Below the pieces are notes generated by a model, which was not told where the DNA came from, did not search any database, and saw only the letters and a list, made by a program, of their open reading frames with translations. This document shows positions 34,044 to 42,692 of a stretch of 52,717 nt of DNA, one piece after another. Both the position numbers and the translations under genes were made by a program. Every line of letters begins with the position of its first letter. Position 1 is the stretch's first letter. Origin of the DNA: Achromobacter deleyi (lineage in GTDB: Bacteria; Pseudomonadota; Gammaproteobacteria; Burkholderiales; Burkholderiaceae_B); contig NZ_CADIJO010000035.1 of assembly GCF_902859705.1 (NCBI RefSeq), positions 1 to 52,717 of the forward strand, written 5' to 3'.

Positions 34044-34099
34044 AACCATGCAGATAACCATGCATAAAACGCATTGTAATCAGCCAATCAATCGATTGG
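34044..34099. promoter_or_regulatory. Repeats and dyad between LysR and the second Bug gene
   Basis: AACCATGCA is directly repeated at 34044-34052 and 34056-34064. The second copy runs into ATGC-N7-GCAT (34060-34074). A separate perfect dyad CCAATC-AATC-GATTGG lies at 34084-34099. This cluster in an AT-richer island is a plausible LysR binding region. Confidence 0.45.
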
Positions 34100-34159
34100 A
34101 CAGATGAAATGCAGGCTTCTAGCATTCTGGAAAACACAACGACACCCCAAGGGACCTTC

Positions 34160-35134
34160 ATGAAAAAGCTGCTGTTTTCCGCTGTTGCCATCCTGGCCGC
34201 GCTGGGCGCGGGCGCTGCCTGGGCCGACGAATACCCCGCCCGGCCCGTCTCGCTGATGGTGCCCTACCCGGCCGGCGCCGCCAGCGACATCACCGCCCGC
34301 GCGCTGCAAGGCCCCATGGCCCAGGCGCTGGCCGGCCAGGTCATTGTCGAAAACCTGGGCGGGGCCAACGGCGCGCTGGGCGCCAACCGCGTGCTGAGCG
34401 CGCGGGCCGACGGCTATTACCTGTTCCAGGGGTCGCCCAACGAACTGATCCTGGCCGGTCTGACCAACAAGTCCGTCAGCTACAAGCCGGATGCGTTCCG
34501 GATGATCGCGCCGGTGGCGACTTCGCCCTATGTGGTGGTGACCCGCGCCGACCTGGGCGCGGCCAACGTCGACGAACTGGTGGCCATGGCGCGCCAGCGC
34601 AGCGTGCCGCTGACGTACGGATCGGGCGGCGCCGGGTCGATGATCCACCTCATCACCGAAGCCTTGTCGCGCCGCACCGGCATTGCGCTGACGCACATTC
34701 CGTACCGTGGCGGCGCGCCGCTGATCACTGACATGGCCGGCGGCCAGATCGACTTCGCCATCATGCCGTACCAGGCCAACTATGACGACCTGCGGCGCGA
34801 GGGCCGCCTGAAGATCATCGGCACGCTGAACCGCGAACGCCTGGCGGCGCTGCCCGACGTGCCCAGCGTGCAGGAAAGCGCCAGCCTGAAAGACTTCAAC
34901 TACACCATCTGGACCGCCTACCTGGTCAAGCAGGGCACGCCCGACGCGGTGGCGCAGAAGCTGCATGCCGCCGTCACCGCGTCGCTGGCCGACCCCGCGG
35001 CCCGCAAGACGCTGCTGGCCCAGGGCAAGATCCTGTTCGATCCGCAGACCCTGGCCGACAGCGCCGCCTTCTATGCCGAACAGACCGCCGCCCTGACCGA
35101 ACTGGTGCGCGCCAGCGGTTTCACGGCGGACTGA
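34160..35134 (+). CDS. Bug-family tripartite tricarboxylate receptor (second)
   Basis: 324 residues from the ATG at 34160 (MKKLLFSAVAILAALGAGAAWA signal peptide, then DEYPARPVSLMVPYPAGAASD). VIVENLGGANGALGANRV and HIPYRGGAPLITDMAGGQIDFAI match the Bug family. A start at 34109 would precede the signal peptide and is rejected. It is divergent from a LysR gene and followed at 74 bp by an M20 dipeptidase, suggesting uptake of a peptide-like or N-acylated carboxylate (inference). No TctAB genes are present nearby. Confidence 0.93.
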   Translation: MKKLLFSAVAILAALGAGAAWADEYPARPVSLMVPYPAGAASDITARALQGPMAQALAGQVIVENLGGANGALGANRVLSARADGYYLFQGSPNELILAGLTNKSVSYKPDAFRMIAPVATSPYVVVTRADLGAANVDELVAMARQRSVPLTYGSGGAGSMIHLITEALSRRTGIALTHIPYRGGAPLITDMAGGQIDFAIMPYQANYDDLRREGRLKIIGTLNRERLAALPDVPSVQESASLKDFNYTIWTAYLVKQGTPDAVAQKLHAAVTASLADPAARKTLLAQGKILFDPQTLADSAAFYAEQTAALTELVRASGFTAD

Positions 35135-35208
35135 GCCCCCGGCTGTTCCGCTTCCTGGCCCCCGCGCGGCCGCCGCCGGGGCCTGCATTCCGACTCATGG
35201 AGTTCCGC

Positions 35209-36615
35209 ATGTCCGACACCCTGATCCAGCCCGTGCTGGCCCGTCTTGAAGAACGCCAGCCGCTGATCGAGCATTGGCTCAAAGCCTTCCTGCGCATTCC
35301 CAGCGTCAGCGCCGATCCGGCCTTTGCGCCGGGCATGGCCCAGGCGCGCGAATTCCTGTGCGAACGCCTGCGCCGCGAAGGCCTGGCCAATGTGCAATTG
35401 CTGGACGGCGGCGGCGAAGCGGCCGTCTACGGCGAATGGCTGGGCGCACCCGGCAAGCCCACGCTGCTGATCTACGGCCATTACGACGTACAGCCGGCCG
35501 ACCCGCTGGACCTGTGGCGCACGCCGCCCTTCGAGCCCACCGAGATCGATGGCCGGCTGTATGCCCGCGGCACGTCCGACGTCAAAGGCTCGACCACGGT
35601 GGCGCTGGAAGTCGTGTTCGCCTATCTGGCCACGCTGCGCAGTTGCCCGGTCAACATCAAGGTCTTCCTCGAAGGCGAAGAAGAAACCGGCAGCCCCACG
35701 CTGCGCACGCTGATCCAGCGCCACGGGCCGCTGCTGGCCGCCGACGCGGTGCTGTCGGCCGACGGCGGCCGCGCCAGCGCCGAGGTGCCCACCATCAACA
35801 CCGGCGCGCGCGGCAACGCGGCCCTGGAAATCCGCCTGCGCACGGCCGACAAGGACCTGCATTCGGGCCGCTACGGCGGCGGCGTGCGCAACGCGCTGCA
35901 CGAAATGGCGGCCCTGCTGGCCACGCTGCACACGCCGGATGGCCGCGTGGCGGTGGCCGGTTTTGACGACGACGCCACGCCGCCCACGCCGCGCCAGCGC
36001 CAGGACACCGCGGCCTTTCCGTACGACGAAGCCGCCTTCTTCACCGACGTGGGCGCGGCCAGCCACGGCGAACCCGGCTACAGCCCGCGCGAACGCATCA
36101 CGCTGCGGCCCGCGCTGGACGTGAACGGCATGTGGGGCGGCTACACCGGCGCGGGCACCAAGACCATCATCCCATGCGAAGCCTCGGCCAAGCTGACGGT
36201 GCGTGTGGTGCAGGGCCAGGACCCGGCGCGCGTCATTCGCGCCGTGCTGGCGCACCTGCAAGCCGCCTGCCCGCCCGGCTGCGCGCTGGACGTGACCGCG
36301 CTGACGGACGGCTCGCCCGCGTCGACCCTGGCGCCCCGGCATCCGCTGGTGCAGGCGGCCAGCGATGTGTTGCGGGCCAGCGCCGGCCAGGAACCGATCC
36401 ACGTGCGGTTGGGCGCCAGCGTGCCGATCACATCGGTGTTCAAGGAAACGCTGGGCATCGACACGCTGATGTTCGGCTTCAACCTGCCGGACGAAGACGT
36501 GCATGCGCCCAACGAGTTTTTCCGGCTGGGTTCGATCCGTGAAGGGGTGCAGGCCTGGACGCGGCTGCTGGATGCCTTGAGCCGCTATGCCCCGGCGGCG
36601 TTCAGGGAAGGTTGA
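35209..36615 (+). CDS. M20-family metallodipeptidase
   Basis: 468 residues from the ATG at 35209, with GGAG 6 bp upstream; another ATG at 35197 is possible. Dinuclear-zinc residues are visible: H91 and D93 (YGHYDVQ), bridging D124 (GTSDVKGS), catalytic E158 with ligand E159 (EGEEETGS), the Asp of SADGG, and H432 (DVHAPNE). A dimerisation insertion occupies the middle. It cleaves dipeptides or N-acyl amino acids in the cytoplasm. Probably in one operon with the Bug receptor upstream. Confidence 0.92.
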   Translation: MSDTLIQPVLARLEERQPLIEHWLKAFLRIPSVSADPAFAPGMAQAREFLCERLRREGLANVQLLDGGGEAAVYGEWLGAPGKPTLLIYGHYDVQPADPLDLWRTPPFEPTEIDGRLYARGTSDVKGSTTVALEVVFAYLATLRSCPVNIKVFLEGEEETGSPTLRTLIQRHGPLLAADAVLSADGGRASAEVPTINTGARGNAALEIRLRTADKDLHSGRYGGGVRNALHEMAALLATLHTPDGRVAVAGFDDDATPPTPRQRQDTAAFPYDEAAFFTDVGAASHGEPGYSPRERITLRPALDVNGMWGGYTGAGTKTIIPCEASAKLTVRVVQGQDPARVIRAVLAHLQAACPPGCALDVTALTDGSPASTLAPRHPLVQAASDVLRASAGQEPIHVRLGASVPITSVFKETLGIDTLMFGFNLPDEDVHAPNEFFRLGSIREGVQAWTRLLDALSRYAPAAFREG

Positions 36616-36662
36616 GGGCAGGCAGGGCCGCCAGGCGCAGTCATCCGCAGTCGCGCACAAGT

Positions 36663-36710
36663 TTGGTATGCAATAAATGTTGCCTTTCCTGTACGCGTTT
36701 TTGCTAGACT
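36663..36710 (+). promoter_or_regulatory. Candidate GntR operator and promoter before the FCD regulator
   Basis: TTGGTATGCAA at 36663-36673 has the TTG-N5-CAA form often bound by FadR-subfamily GntR proteins. A weak promoter may follow: TTGCCT at 36680 and TAGACT at 36705-36710 with a long 19-bp spacer. Autoregulation is inferred. Confidence 0.4.
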
Positions 36711-36754
36711 GACTGCCCTGCGTTCTCCCCTGTCGGCCGTTGTCGCCGCGCCCA

Positions 36755-37441
36755 ATGACCGAGCAAGCCCTTCCCGACCCCAGTGCCGACGATATCGCCC
36801 GCGCCATCGCGGCCGCCATCGTGGCCCACCGCCTGCCCCCGGGCACCCGACTGCGTGAAGAGGCCCTGGCGCGGGTCTACAAGGTCAGCCGCACCAAGAT
36901 CCGCGCGGCGCTGTTGATGCTGTCCAAGGACAAGCTGATCAACATCGTGCCCGACAAGGGCGCCTTCGTCAGCAAGCCCGACGCCAACGAGGCGCGCGAG
37001 GTCTACGCCGTGCGCCGCATCCTGGAAGCCGCGCTGGCGCGCGAATTCGTGGCCCGCGCCACCGCCGCCGACTACCGCCGCATCGACGCCCACCTGGCCG
37101 AGGAACGCGCGGCCGTGGAAGGCGGCGACGTGCAGGCGCGCAACCGCCTGCTGGGCGACTTCCACATCCTGCTGGCCGAAACGGTGGGCAATTCGGTGCT
37201 GACCGGCATGCTGCGCGAACTGTCGGCGCGCAGCGCCGTCATCACCGTGCTGTACCAAAGCTCGCACGACGCCAGCTGCTCGTCGCGCGAACACCATGCC
37301 TTCATCGAAGCCGCCCGCGCGGGCGACACCGAACGCGCCTGCGCCCTGATGGACGAGCACCTGGAACACGTGCAGACCGCCCTGGACTTCAATGAAGACG
37401 ACCGCGTCGGCGGCGACCTGGTGACCGCCCTGCTCAGCTGA
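36755..37441 (+). CDS. GntR-family regulator (FadR subfamily, FCD domain)
   Basis: 228 residues from the ATG at 36755; TTG at 36740 is an alternative and neither has a strong ribosome-binding site. Winged helix at about 10-75 (AIVAHRLPPGTRLREEALARVYKVSRTKIRAALLML). The FCD ligand domain follows with metal-coordinating histidines in GDFHILLAE, REHHAFIEA and MDEHLEHV. Proteins of this group sense organic acids. It may control the adjacent dipeptidase/Bug genes or a distant target. Confidence 0.9.
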   Translation: MTEQALPDPSADDIARAIAAAIVAHRLPPGTRLREEALARVYKVSRTKIRAALLMLSKDKLINIVPDKGAFVSKPDANEAREVYAVRRILEAALAREFVARATAADYRRIDAHLAEERAAVEGGDVQARNRLLGDFHILLAETVGNSVLTGMLRELSARSAVITVLYQSSHDASCSSREHHAFIEAARAGDTERACALMDEHLEHVQTALDFNEDDRVGGDLVTALLS

Positions 37442-37549
37442 GGTGCGCCGGGTTTGATCCCGCGCAAACCGCGCCGCGCGCCTGCCCGATACAGTGTTAC
37501 GTAGACGGCCGCCATTCGCGGGGGCCGCGGCACAAGCACGGGAGACACC

Positions 37550-37996
37550 ATGTACAAGCACATCCTCATCCCCACGGACGGCTCGGCCCTGTCCACCGAA
37601 GGCGTCGTCAATGCCCTGAACCTGGCCCGCGCGCTGGGCGCCCAGGTCACCATTCTGACCGTCGAAGAACCCTTTCATGTGTTTGCCATGGGCGCGGCCC
37701 AGGTGGCCCACAACCTGAACGAATACCAGGACCAGATCCGCGCCCAGGCCGAACGCCTGCTGAGCGCGGCAGCGTCCCAGGCGCGCGAAGCCGGCGTGCC
37801 GTGCGAAACGCTGCGCGCCACGCATGAAGACCCGTACCAGGCCATCATCGACGCCGCCCGCGAGCGCCACTGCGACCTGATCGCCATGGCCTCGCACGGC
37901 CGCCGCGGCATGGCCGCCGTGGTGCTGGGCAGCCAGACGCAGAAGGTGCTGGCGCATTCCACGACGCCGGTGCTGGTCTACCGCAAGAAGGGCTGA
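37550..37996 (+). CDS. Universal stress protein, UspA family
   Basis: 148 residues, single Usp domain. It begins MYKHILIPTDGS; the nucleotide-binding motif near the end reads ASHGRRGMAAVVLGSQT, that is, G-9x-GS with Ala in place of the first Gly of the usual G-2x-G. ATP binding is plausible but not certain. The ATG is preceded by GGAG. A single-gene unit ending in a hairpin. Confidence 0.92.
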   Translation: MYKHILIPTDGSALSTEGVVNALNLARALGAQVTILTVEEPFHVFAMGAAQVAHNLNEYQDQIRAQAERLLSAAASQAREAGVPCETLRATHEDPYQAIIDAARERHCDLIAMASHGRRGMAAVVLGSQTQKVLAHSTTPVLVYRKKG

Positions 37997-38002
37997 CGCC
38001 TG

Positions 38003-38022
38003 GCGGCCGCCAAGGCCGCTTT
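38003..38022 (+). terminator. Terminator after the universal stress gene
   Basis: GCGGCC (38003-38008) and GGCCGC (38014-38019) form a 6-bp stem with a 5-nt loop, followed by TTT. It lies between convergent genes. Confidence 0.55.
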
Positions 38023-38067
38023 GGCAAGCGCCGCGCCTTCGCCCGGCCAGTCCGGACGGGCGCGGAT

Positions 38068-38943
38068 TCACGCCCCAGTTCGCAGCAACTGCCCCATTCT
38101 TTCCTGCAGCCACCGTTCGGTCGGGCTGGGGCTGCGACCCTGCAGCCATAGCGTGCGCACCGACAGCGGCGGCAGGGACAGCCCCGCGCACGGCACGCTG
38201 ACCAGATCGTTGCGATAGCCCTCGTATTCGGCGATGTTCAGCGGCAGGATCGCCCAGCCCAGGCCGTCGGCCGCCATGGCGGCAATGCTGTAGAAGCTGT
38301 CCGAGCGCCAAGCGGACGGGCTCATCACCACGTCCTGCACGCCGTCCATCTGCATCACCAGCTGGCGATGCCGCGCCAGATCGTTGCGCGTGACTTCGGG
38401 CAGCGCCGCCAGCGCATGCCCGCGCGCCACGAAGATGCCCTGCCCCACGTCGCCCAGATAGCGATGCGCGAACGCCGCCCCCGGGTCGCCGCGGTCGAAA
38501 TGAAACGCCACGCTGGCGCGGCCCTGCTGCACGTAGTCGGCCACTTCGGTGGCCGTGCCGTTCAGCTGGGTCAGTTCCAGCGCCGGAAAGCGCGCCGACA
38601 CTTCCTTGACCAGCTCGCCCAGCACCAGGTAGGGCAAGGCTTCGTCCAGCGCCACGCACAGGCGCGCATCCTGGCCGGCGGCAAACGACAGCGCGCGTTG
38701 CTCCAGCCCCGCCGCCTGGCGCAGCAGTTCGCGCGCCTCTTGCAGCAGCACGTCGCCTGCCTGCGTCAACGTGGCATTGCGGTGCGAGCGGTCGAACAGT
38801 TCCACCCCCAGGTCGGCCTCCAGCAGGCCCAATGACGTGCTGACGGCCGATTGCGCGCGGCCCAGTTGCCGGGCCGCCGCCGAGAACGAGCCCGCGTCGG
38901 CCGCCGCCACGAAATGCCTCAACTGATCCAGCGTCCAGTTCAT
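38068..38943 (-). CDS. LysR-family regulator, divergent from an MFS drug exporter
   Basis: 291 residues from the ATG at 38943, which has a perfect AGGAGG 5 bp upstream. Helix-turn-helix at about 1-60 (MNWTLDQLRHFVAAADAGSFSAAARQLGRAQSAVSTSLGLLEADLG) and a full LysR effector domain. It is divergent from the SmvA-like exporter gene across 100 AT-rich bp with an ATC-N9-GAT palindrome, so it probably controls that exporter. Confidence 0.93.
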   Translation of the reverse strand: MNWTLDQLRHFVAAADAGSFSAAARQLGRAQSAVSTSLGLLEADLGVELFDRSHRNATLTQAGDVLLQEARELLRQAAGLEQRALSFAAGQDARLCVALDEALPYLVLGELVKEVSARFPALELTQLNGTATEVADYVQQGRASVAFHFDRGDPGAAFAHRYLGDVGQGIFVARGHALAALPEVTRNDLARHRQLVMQMDGVQDVVMSPSAWRSDSFYSIAAMAADGLGWAILPLNIAEYEGYRNDLVSVPCAGLSLPPLSVRTLWLQGRSPSPTERWLQERMGQLLRTGA

Positions 38944-38965
38944 GGTTCCTCCTGCCCACACAATC

Positions 38966-39020
38966 CATCTATTTTATAGATGCAATCAAACTTTTTATAG
39001 AAATTATGTAGATAGATAAT
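38966..39020. promoter_or_regulatory. LysR-type palindrome and AT-rich control region
   Basis: CATCTAT-TTT-ATAGATG at 38966-38982 is a perfect dyad that contains ATC-N9-GAT, the classic LysR box. A second dyad ATTAT-N8-ATAAT lies at 39003-39020, close to the likely -10 of the exporter gene (GATAAT, 39015-39020). Confidence 0.6.
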
Positions 39021-39043
39021 GGCGGTCTTACAGGAGCATCCCT

Positions 39044-40588
39044 ATGACGCAGCGGAACCTTACCCACGCTGTCGCCCCAGCCGCCCCCGGCCGCTGGCTC
39101 GTGCTGGCCATCGTGTCCAGCGCCCTATTGCTGATCGTCGTGGACATGACGGTGCTGTACACCGCCTTGCCCCGGCTCACGCACGAACTGGGCGTGACGG
39201 CCTCGTCCAAGCTCTGGATCGTCAACATCTACGCCCTGGTGGTTTCCGGCCTGCTGCTGGGCATGGGCACCCTGGGCGACCGCCTGGGCCACAAGCGCCT
39301 GTTCATGATGGGCCTGGTGGTATTCGGTGCGGCCTCGCTGGCTGCGGCCTATTCGCCCAACCCGGGCGCCCTGATCGCCGCGCGCGCCGTGCTGGCGATC
39401 GGCGCGGCCATGATGATGCCGGCCACGCTGTCGATCCTGCGCCTGACCTTCACCGACGAACGCGAGCGCGCCGTCGCCATCGGCGTGTGGGCCTCGGTGG
39501 CCTCGGGCGGCGCGGCGCTGGGCCCGGTCATCGGCGGCGTCCTGCTGGAACACTTCTGGTGGGGCTCGGTGTTTCTCATCAACCTGCCCATCGTGCTGCT
39601 GGCGCTGCCGCTGGCGCGCCGCTACATCCCGGCCAGCCGCCCCGACCGCCAGCGCCCCTGGGACCTGACCGGTTCGCTGCAGGTCATGGCGGGCCTGATC
39701 CTGACCGCGTATGCCCTGAAGGAACTGGGCCGCGCCCAGCCGTCCTGGCTGCAGGCCGGGCTGGCCTGCGCGGGCGGCGCCGCGATGCTGGCGGTGTTCG
39801 TGCGGCGCCAGCGCGCGCGGCCCTATCCGCTGATCGACTTCGCCATTTTCCGCAACCCCAGCTTCAGCTCGGCGGTGGCGTCGGCGCTGTTCGCCGCGGC
39901 CGCCCTGCTGGGCATGGAACTGGTCTTCAGCCAGCGCCTGCAACTGGTGCTGGGCATGTCGCCGATCCAGGCCGCGCTGTACATCCTGCCCTTGCCGCTG
40001 GCCGCCTTCATTGCCGGGCCGCTGGCGGGCTGGCTGCTGTCGCGCGTCAGCGGCGCGCGGCTGCTGTTCGTGTCGCTGCTGGTGTCGGGCCTGGGCATGG
40101 GCGGCTACCTGTTCAGCTACGACGGCGCGCTGGCCGCGCAGATGGCCAGCCTGTGCGTGCTGGGCGTGGGCATCGGCGCCACCATGACGGCCGCGTCCAG
40201 CACCATCATGCAAAGCGCCACGCCGGAACGCGCCGGCATGGCCGCGTCCATCGAAGAAGTCTCGTACGAACTGGGCGGCGCGCTGGGCGTGACGCTGATG
40301 GGCTCGATCCTGTCGGGCGTCTATGCCCACACGCTGGATGTGCCGGCGGGCCTGCCGGCCGCCGGCGCGGGCGCCGCGCGCGACAGCCTGGACGAAGCCC
40401 TGATCGTGGCCGAGGGCCTGTCGGCCGACCTGGGCGCCTCGCTGGCGCATTTGGCCCGCACGGCTTTCGATGCCGGCTACGCCGTGGTCATCGCCACGGC
40501 CACCGTGATGCTGCTGGGCACCGCCGTGCTGGTGCTGCTGAACCGGCTGCGCGGCGATACCCGTTCACGCGGCGCGACGGCGGGCTGA
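39044..40588 (+). CDS. MFS multidrug exporter, DHA2 family (SmvA/QacA-like, 14 TM)
   Basis: 514 residues with about 14 hydrophobic helices. The segment LLLIVVDMTVLYTALPRLTHELG (helix 1), LGDRLGHKRLFMMG (loop 2-3) and GAAMMMPATLSILRLTFTDERERAVAIGVWASVASGGAALGPVIGG (drug/proton antiporter motif C region) are typical of SmvA/QacA exporters of quaternary ammonium compounds and dyes. Late segment AGMAASIEEVSYELGGALGV also fits SmvA. Proton-driven inner-membrane efflux is expected. Regulated probably by the divergent LysR protein. Confidence 0.92.
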   Translation: MTQRNLTHAVAPAAPGRWLVLAIVSSALLLIVVDMTVLYTALPRLTHELGVTASSKLWIVNIYALVVSGLLLGMGTLGDRLGHKRLFMMGLVVFGAASLAAAYSPNPGALIAARAVLAIGAAMMMPATLSILRLTFTDERERAVAIGVWASVASGGAALGPVIGGVLLEHFWWGSVFLINLPIVLLALPLARRYIPASRPDRQRPWDLTGSLQVMAGLILTAYALKELGRAQPSWLQAGLACAGGAAMLAVFVRRQRARPYPLIDFAIFRNPSFSSAVASALFAAAALLGMELVFSQRLQLVLGMSPIQAALYILPLPLAAFIAGPLAGWLLSRVSGARLLFVSLLVSGLGMGGYLFSYDGALAAQMASLCVLGVGIGATMTAASSTIMQSATPERAGMAASIEEVSYELGGALGVTLMGSILSGVYAHTLDVPAGLPAAGAGAARDSLDEALIVAEGLSADLGASLAHLARTAFDAGYAVVIATATVMLLGTAVLVLLNRLRGDTRSRGATAG

Positions 40589-40621
40589 TCCTGCCGCCAT
40601 CGCCGCCGCGCTGGCCGTCGG

Positions 40622-41914
40622 CTACTTCATGGCGGCGGTGCGAAAGGCCTGATCCATGTCGGCGATCAGGTCTTCTTCGTGCTCCAGGCCGATCGAAATG
40701 CGGATCAGGCCTTCGGACACGCCGGCCGCGTCGCGCTCGGCGGCCGGCACGCCCGAATGCGTGGTGGACGCGGGATGGCACACCAGCGACTCGGTGCCGC
40801 CCAGGCTGACCGCCGACTTGAACAGGCGCAGCGCGTTGATGAAGCGAAACGCCTTGGGCCGCCCGCCGTCCAGCACGAACGCAAAAGTCGACCCCGGCCC
40901 GGTGCACTGGCGCTTGTAGACGGCCTGGTAGGCGTCGTCCGCGATCATTTCCGGATGGAAGATCTGCACCTTTTCATGCGGATTGCCCGCCAGCCACTGC
41001 GCCACCTTGGTGGCGCTGCGCGCAGCCTGCTTCATGCGCAGCACCACGGTTTCCATCGAGCGCGTGATCATCCAGCACGAATGCGGGTCCAGTTGCGATC
41101 CGAAAGCGCTGCGGATGGCGCGCACTTTCTTGATCAGGTCTTTCGAGCCCGTGACGGCGCCGGCCACCAGGTCGCTGTGCCCGCCCACGTACTTGGTCAG
41201 CGAATACACGCACAGGTCCACGCCATGCTCGGCCGGCTTCTGGAAGATGGGGCCCAGCAGCGTGTTGTCGCACACCGAGATCGGGCGGTAGCCGTGGCGC
41301 GACGCAAACGCGTCCAGCTCGGCCGTCATGGCCTGGAAGTCGATCAGCGCGTTGGTCGGGTTGGCCGGCGTTTCCACGTAGAACAGACGCACCGGGCCCT
41401 TGGCCGCGGCGGCTTCCAGCGCATCGCGCATGCTTTGCGCCGACAGGCCGTCGTGGATCGGATGCGAGCCGATGCCCCATTCCGGAAAGATCTTGGCGAT
41501 CAGCGTTTCGGTGCCGCCATACAGCGGCACGGACTGCACCAGCTGGTCGCCGGGGCGCAGGAAAGCCAGGAACACCGCGCTGATCGCCGACATGCCGCTG
41601 GACGTCACCGCGGCGTCTTCCGAGCCGTCCAGCAACGACAGGCGGTCTTCGACGATTTCCAGGTTGGGATGGTTGAAGCGGCTGTACACCAGCCCGGCCG
41701 ATTCACCCTGCGGCAAGGGCTTGCGGCCCGACACCAGGTCGAAGAACTCGGCGCCGTCTTCGGCCGACCGGAAAGCGAAGGTCGACGTGAGGAACACCGG
41801 CGGCTTGACCGCGCCTTCGGACAGGAAGGGATCGAAGCCGTACGACATCATCTGCGTTTCCGCGTGCAGCGGACGGCCGAAGATGTCTTTCTTGTGATAA
41901 CTGGAATAGCTCAT
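40622..41914 (-). CDS. Cys/Met-metabolism PLP enzyme, probable methionine gamma-lyase
   Basis: 430 residues from the ATG at 41914, preceded by GAGAGG. PLP-binding K241 lies in YSLTKYVGGHSD; Y77 and R79 (YSRFNHPN), Y132 (PLYGGTE) and D216 (CDN) complete the active site of the gamma-family (cystathionine gamma-synthase/lyase, methionine gamma-lyase). The divergent Lrp-type gene mirrors the mdeA/mdeR arrangement of Pseudomonas, so methionine degradation is favoured over synthesis. The exact reaction is an inference. It ends 33 bp from the convergent exporter gene. Confidence 0.88.
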   Translation of the reverse strand: MSYSSYHKKDIFGRPLHAETQMMSYGFDPFLSEGAVKPPVFLTSTFAFRSAEDGAEFFDLVSGRKPLPQGESAGLVYSRFNHPNLEIVEDRLSLLDGSEDAAVTSSGMSAISAVFLAFLRPGDQLVQSVPLYGGTETLIAKIFPEWGIGSHPIHDGLSAQSMRDALEAAAAKGPVRLFYVETPANPTNALIDFQAMTAELDAFASRHGYRPISVCDNTLLGPIFQKPAEHGVDLCVYSLTKYVGGHSDLVAGAVTGSKDLIKKVRAIRSAFGSQLDPHSCWMITRSMETVVLRMKQAARSATKVAQWLAGNPHEKVQIFHPEMIADDAYQAVYKRQCTGPGSTFAFVLDGGRPKAFRFINALRLFKSAVSLGGTESLVCHPASTTHSGVPAAERDAAGVSEGLIRISIGLEHEEDLIADMDQAFRTAAMK

Positions 41915-42032
41915 GGTGTGCCTCTCTTTGGGGGAATTGCGGCATGCCTGGCGGGCGCAATGCGCGTTCGGACACGATAGCGCCGCCCGCCGGGCGATGC
42001 AGCGAGTATGGGCCGCCCCGGCCACAATTTTC

Positions 42033-42068
42033 TTTCCATTTCTACTGCCGAAATCGGATAATTGGAAA
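42033..42068. promoter_or_regulatory. Candidate Lrp operator between the PLP enzyme and Lrp genes
   Basis: TTTCCA (42033-42038) and TGGAAA (42063-42068) are inverted around a central CCGA-AA-TCGG dyad (42048-42057), all in an AT-rich stretch 25-60 bp before the Lrp-type start codon. Lrp proteins bind such multi-site AT-rich regions. Confidence 0.45.
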
Positions 42069-42093
42069 TATCGTTTCTCTTAACACCAGAACC

Positions 42094-42573
42094 ATGAAAG
42101 ACACTGCCTTGTTACATCAACTTGACGCGATCGATTGGAAAATCATGAAAATCCTTCAAGAAGATGGCCGCCTGTCCAACGCCGAACTGGCCGAACGCGT
42201 GTCGCTGTCCGCCTCGCCTTGCTGGAAGCGCTTGAAGCGCCTGGAAACGTCTGGCGTCATCCGCGGCTACCAGGCCATCCTGGACCGCCGCGCGCTGGGC
42301 ATGGGGGTGGTGGCCTTCGTCAGCATCTCGCTGGAAAACCACACCGAGAAAACCTGCCACGCCTTCGAGGCCTCGGTGGCCGCCATGCCCGAAGTGCTGG
42401 CCTGCCACAACACCACCGGCCAGCACGACTATCTGCTGCACATCGTGGCGCGCGACTTCGACGCCTATTCCGAATTCGTGCGCAACCGCCTGCGCACGCT
42501 GCCCGGCGTGAAGGAACTGCTCAGCACGCTGTCGATGCACGAAGTGAAGTCTTCGACCAAGCTGCATCTGTAG
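42094..42573 (+). CDS. Lrp/AsnC-family regulator (MdeR-like)
   Basis: 159 residues from the ATG at 42094; the frame upstream is open but runs into the control region. The helix-turn-helix is at about 10-60 (LDAIDWKIMKILQEDGRLSNAELAERVSLSASPCWKRLKRLE). The RAM ligand domain follows (VVAFVSISLENHT..., GQHDYLLHIVARDFDAYSEFV). Its position divergent from a gamma-lyase-type PLP gene suggests it activates that gene in response to an amino acid, probably methionine. Confidence 0.92.
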   Translation: MKDTALLHQLDAIDWKIMKILQEDGRLSNAELAERVSLSASPCWKRLKRLETSGVIRGYQAILDRRALGMGVVAFVSISLENHTEKTCHAFEASVAAMPEVLACHNTTGQHDYLLHIVARDFDAYSEFVRNRLRTLPGVKELLSTLSMHEVKSSTKLHL

Positions 42574-42692
42574 CGCACACCGCGCCTTGCCCCTTGCACC
42601 AGAAAACCACAGCCGCCAGGAGTGTCATGAAGCTGTAGCGACCGAAAAATAGAGTGTCGATTCCGATTGAATCCCAAAGAGGACTTCCTGTT

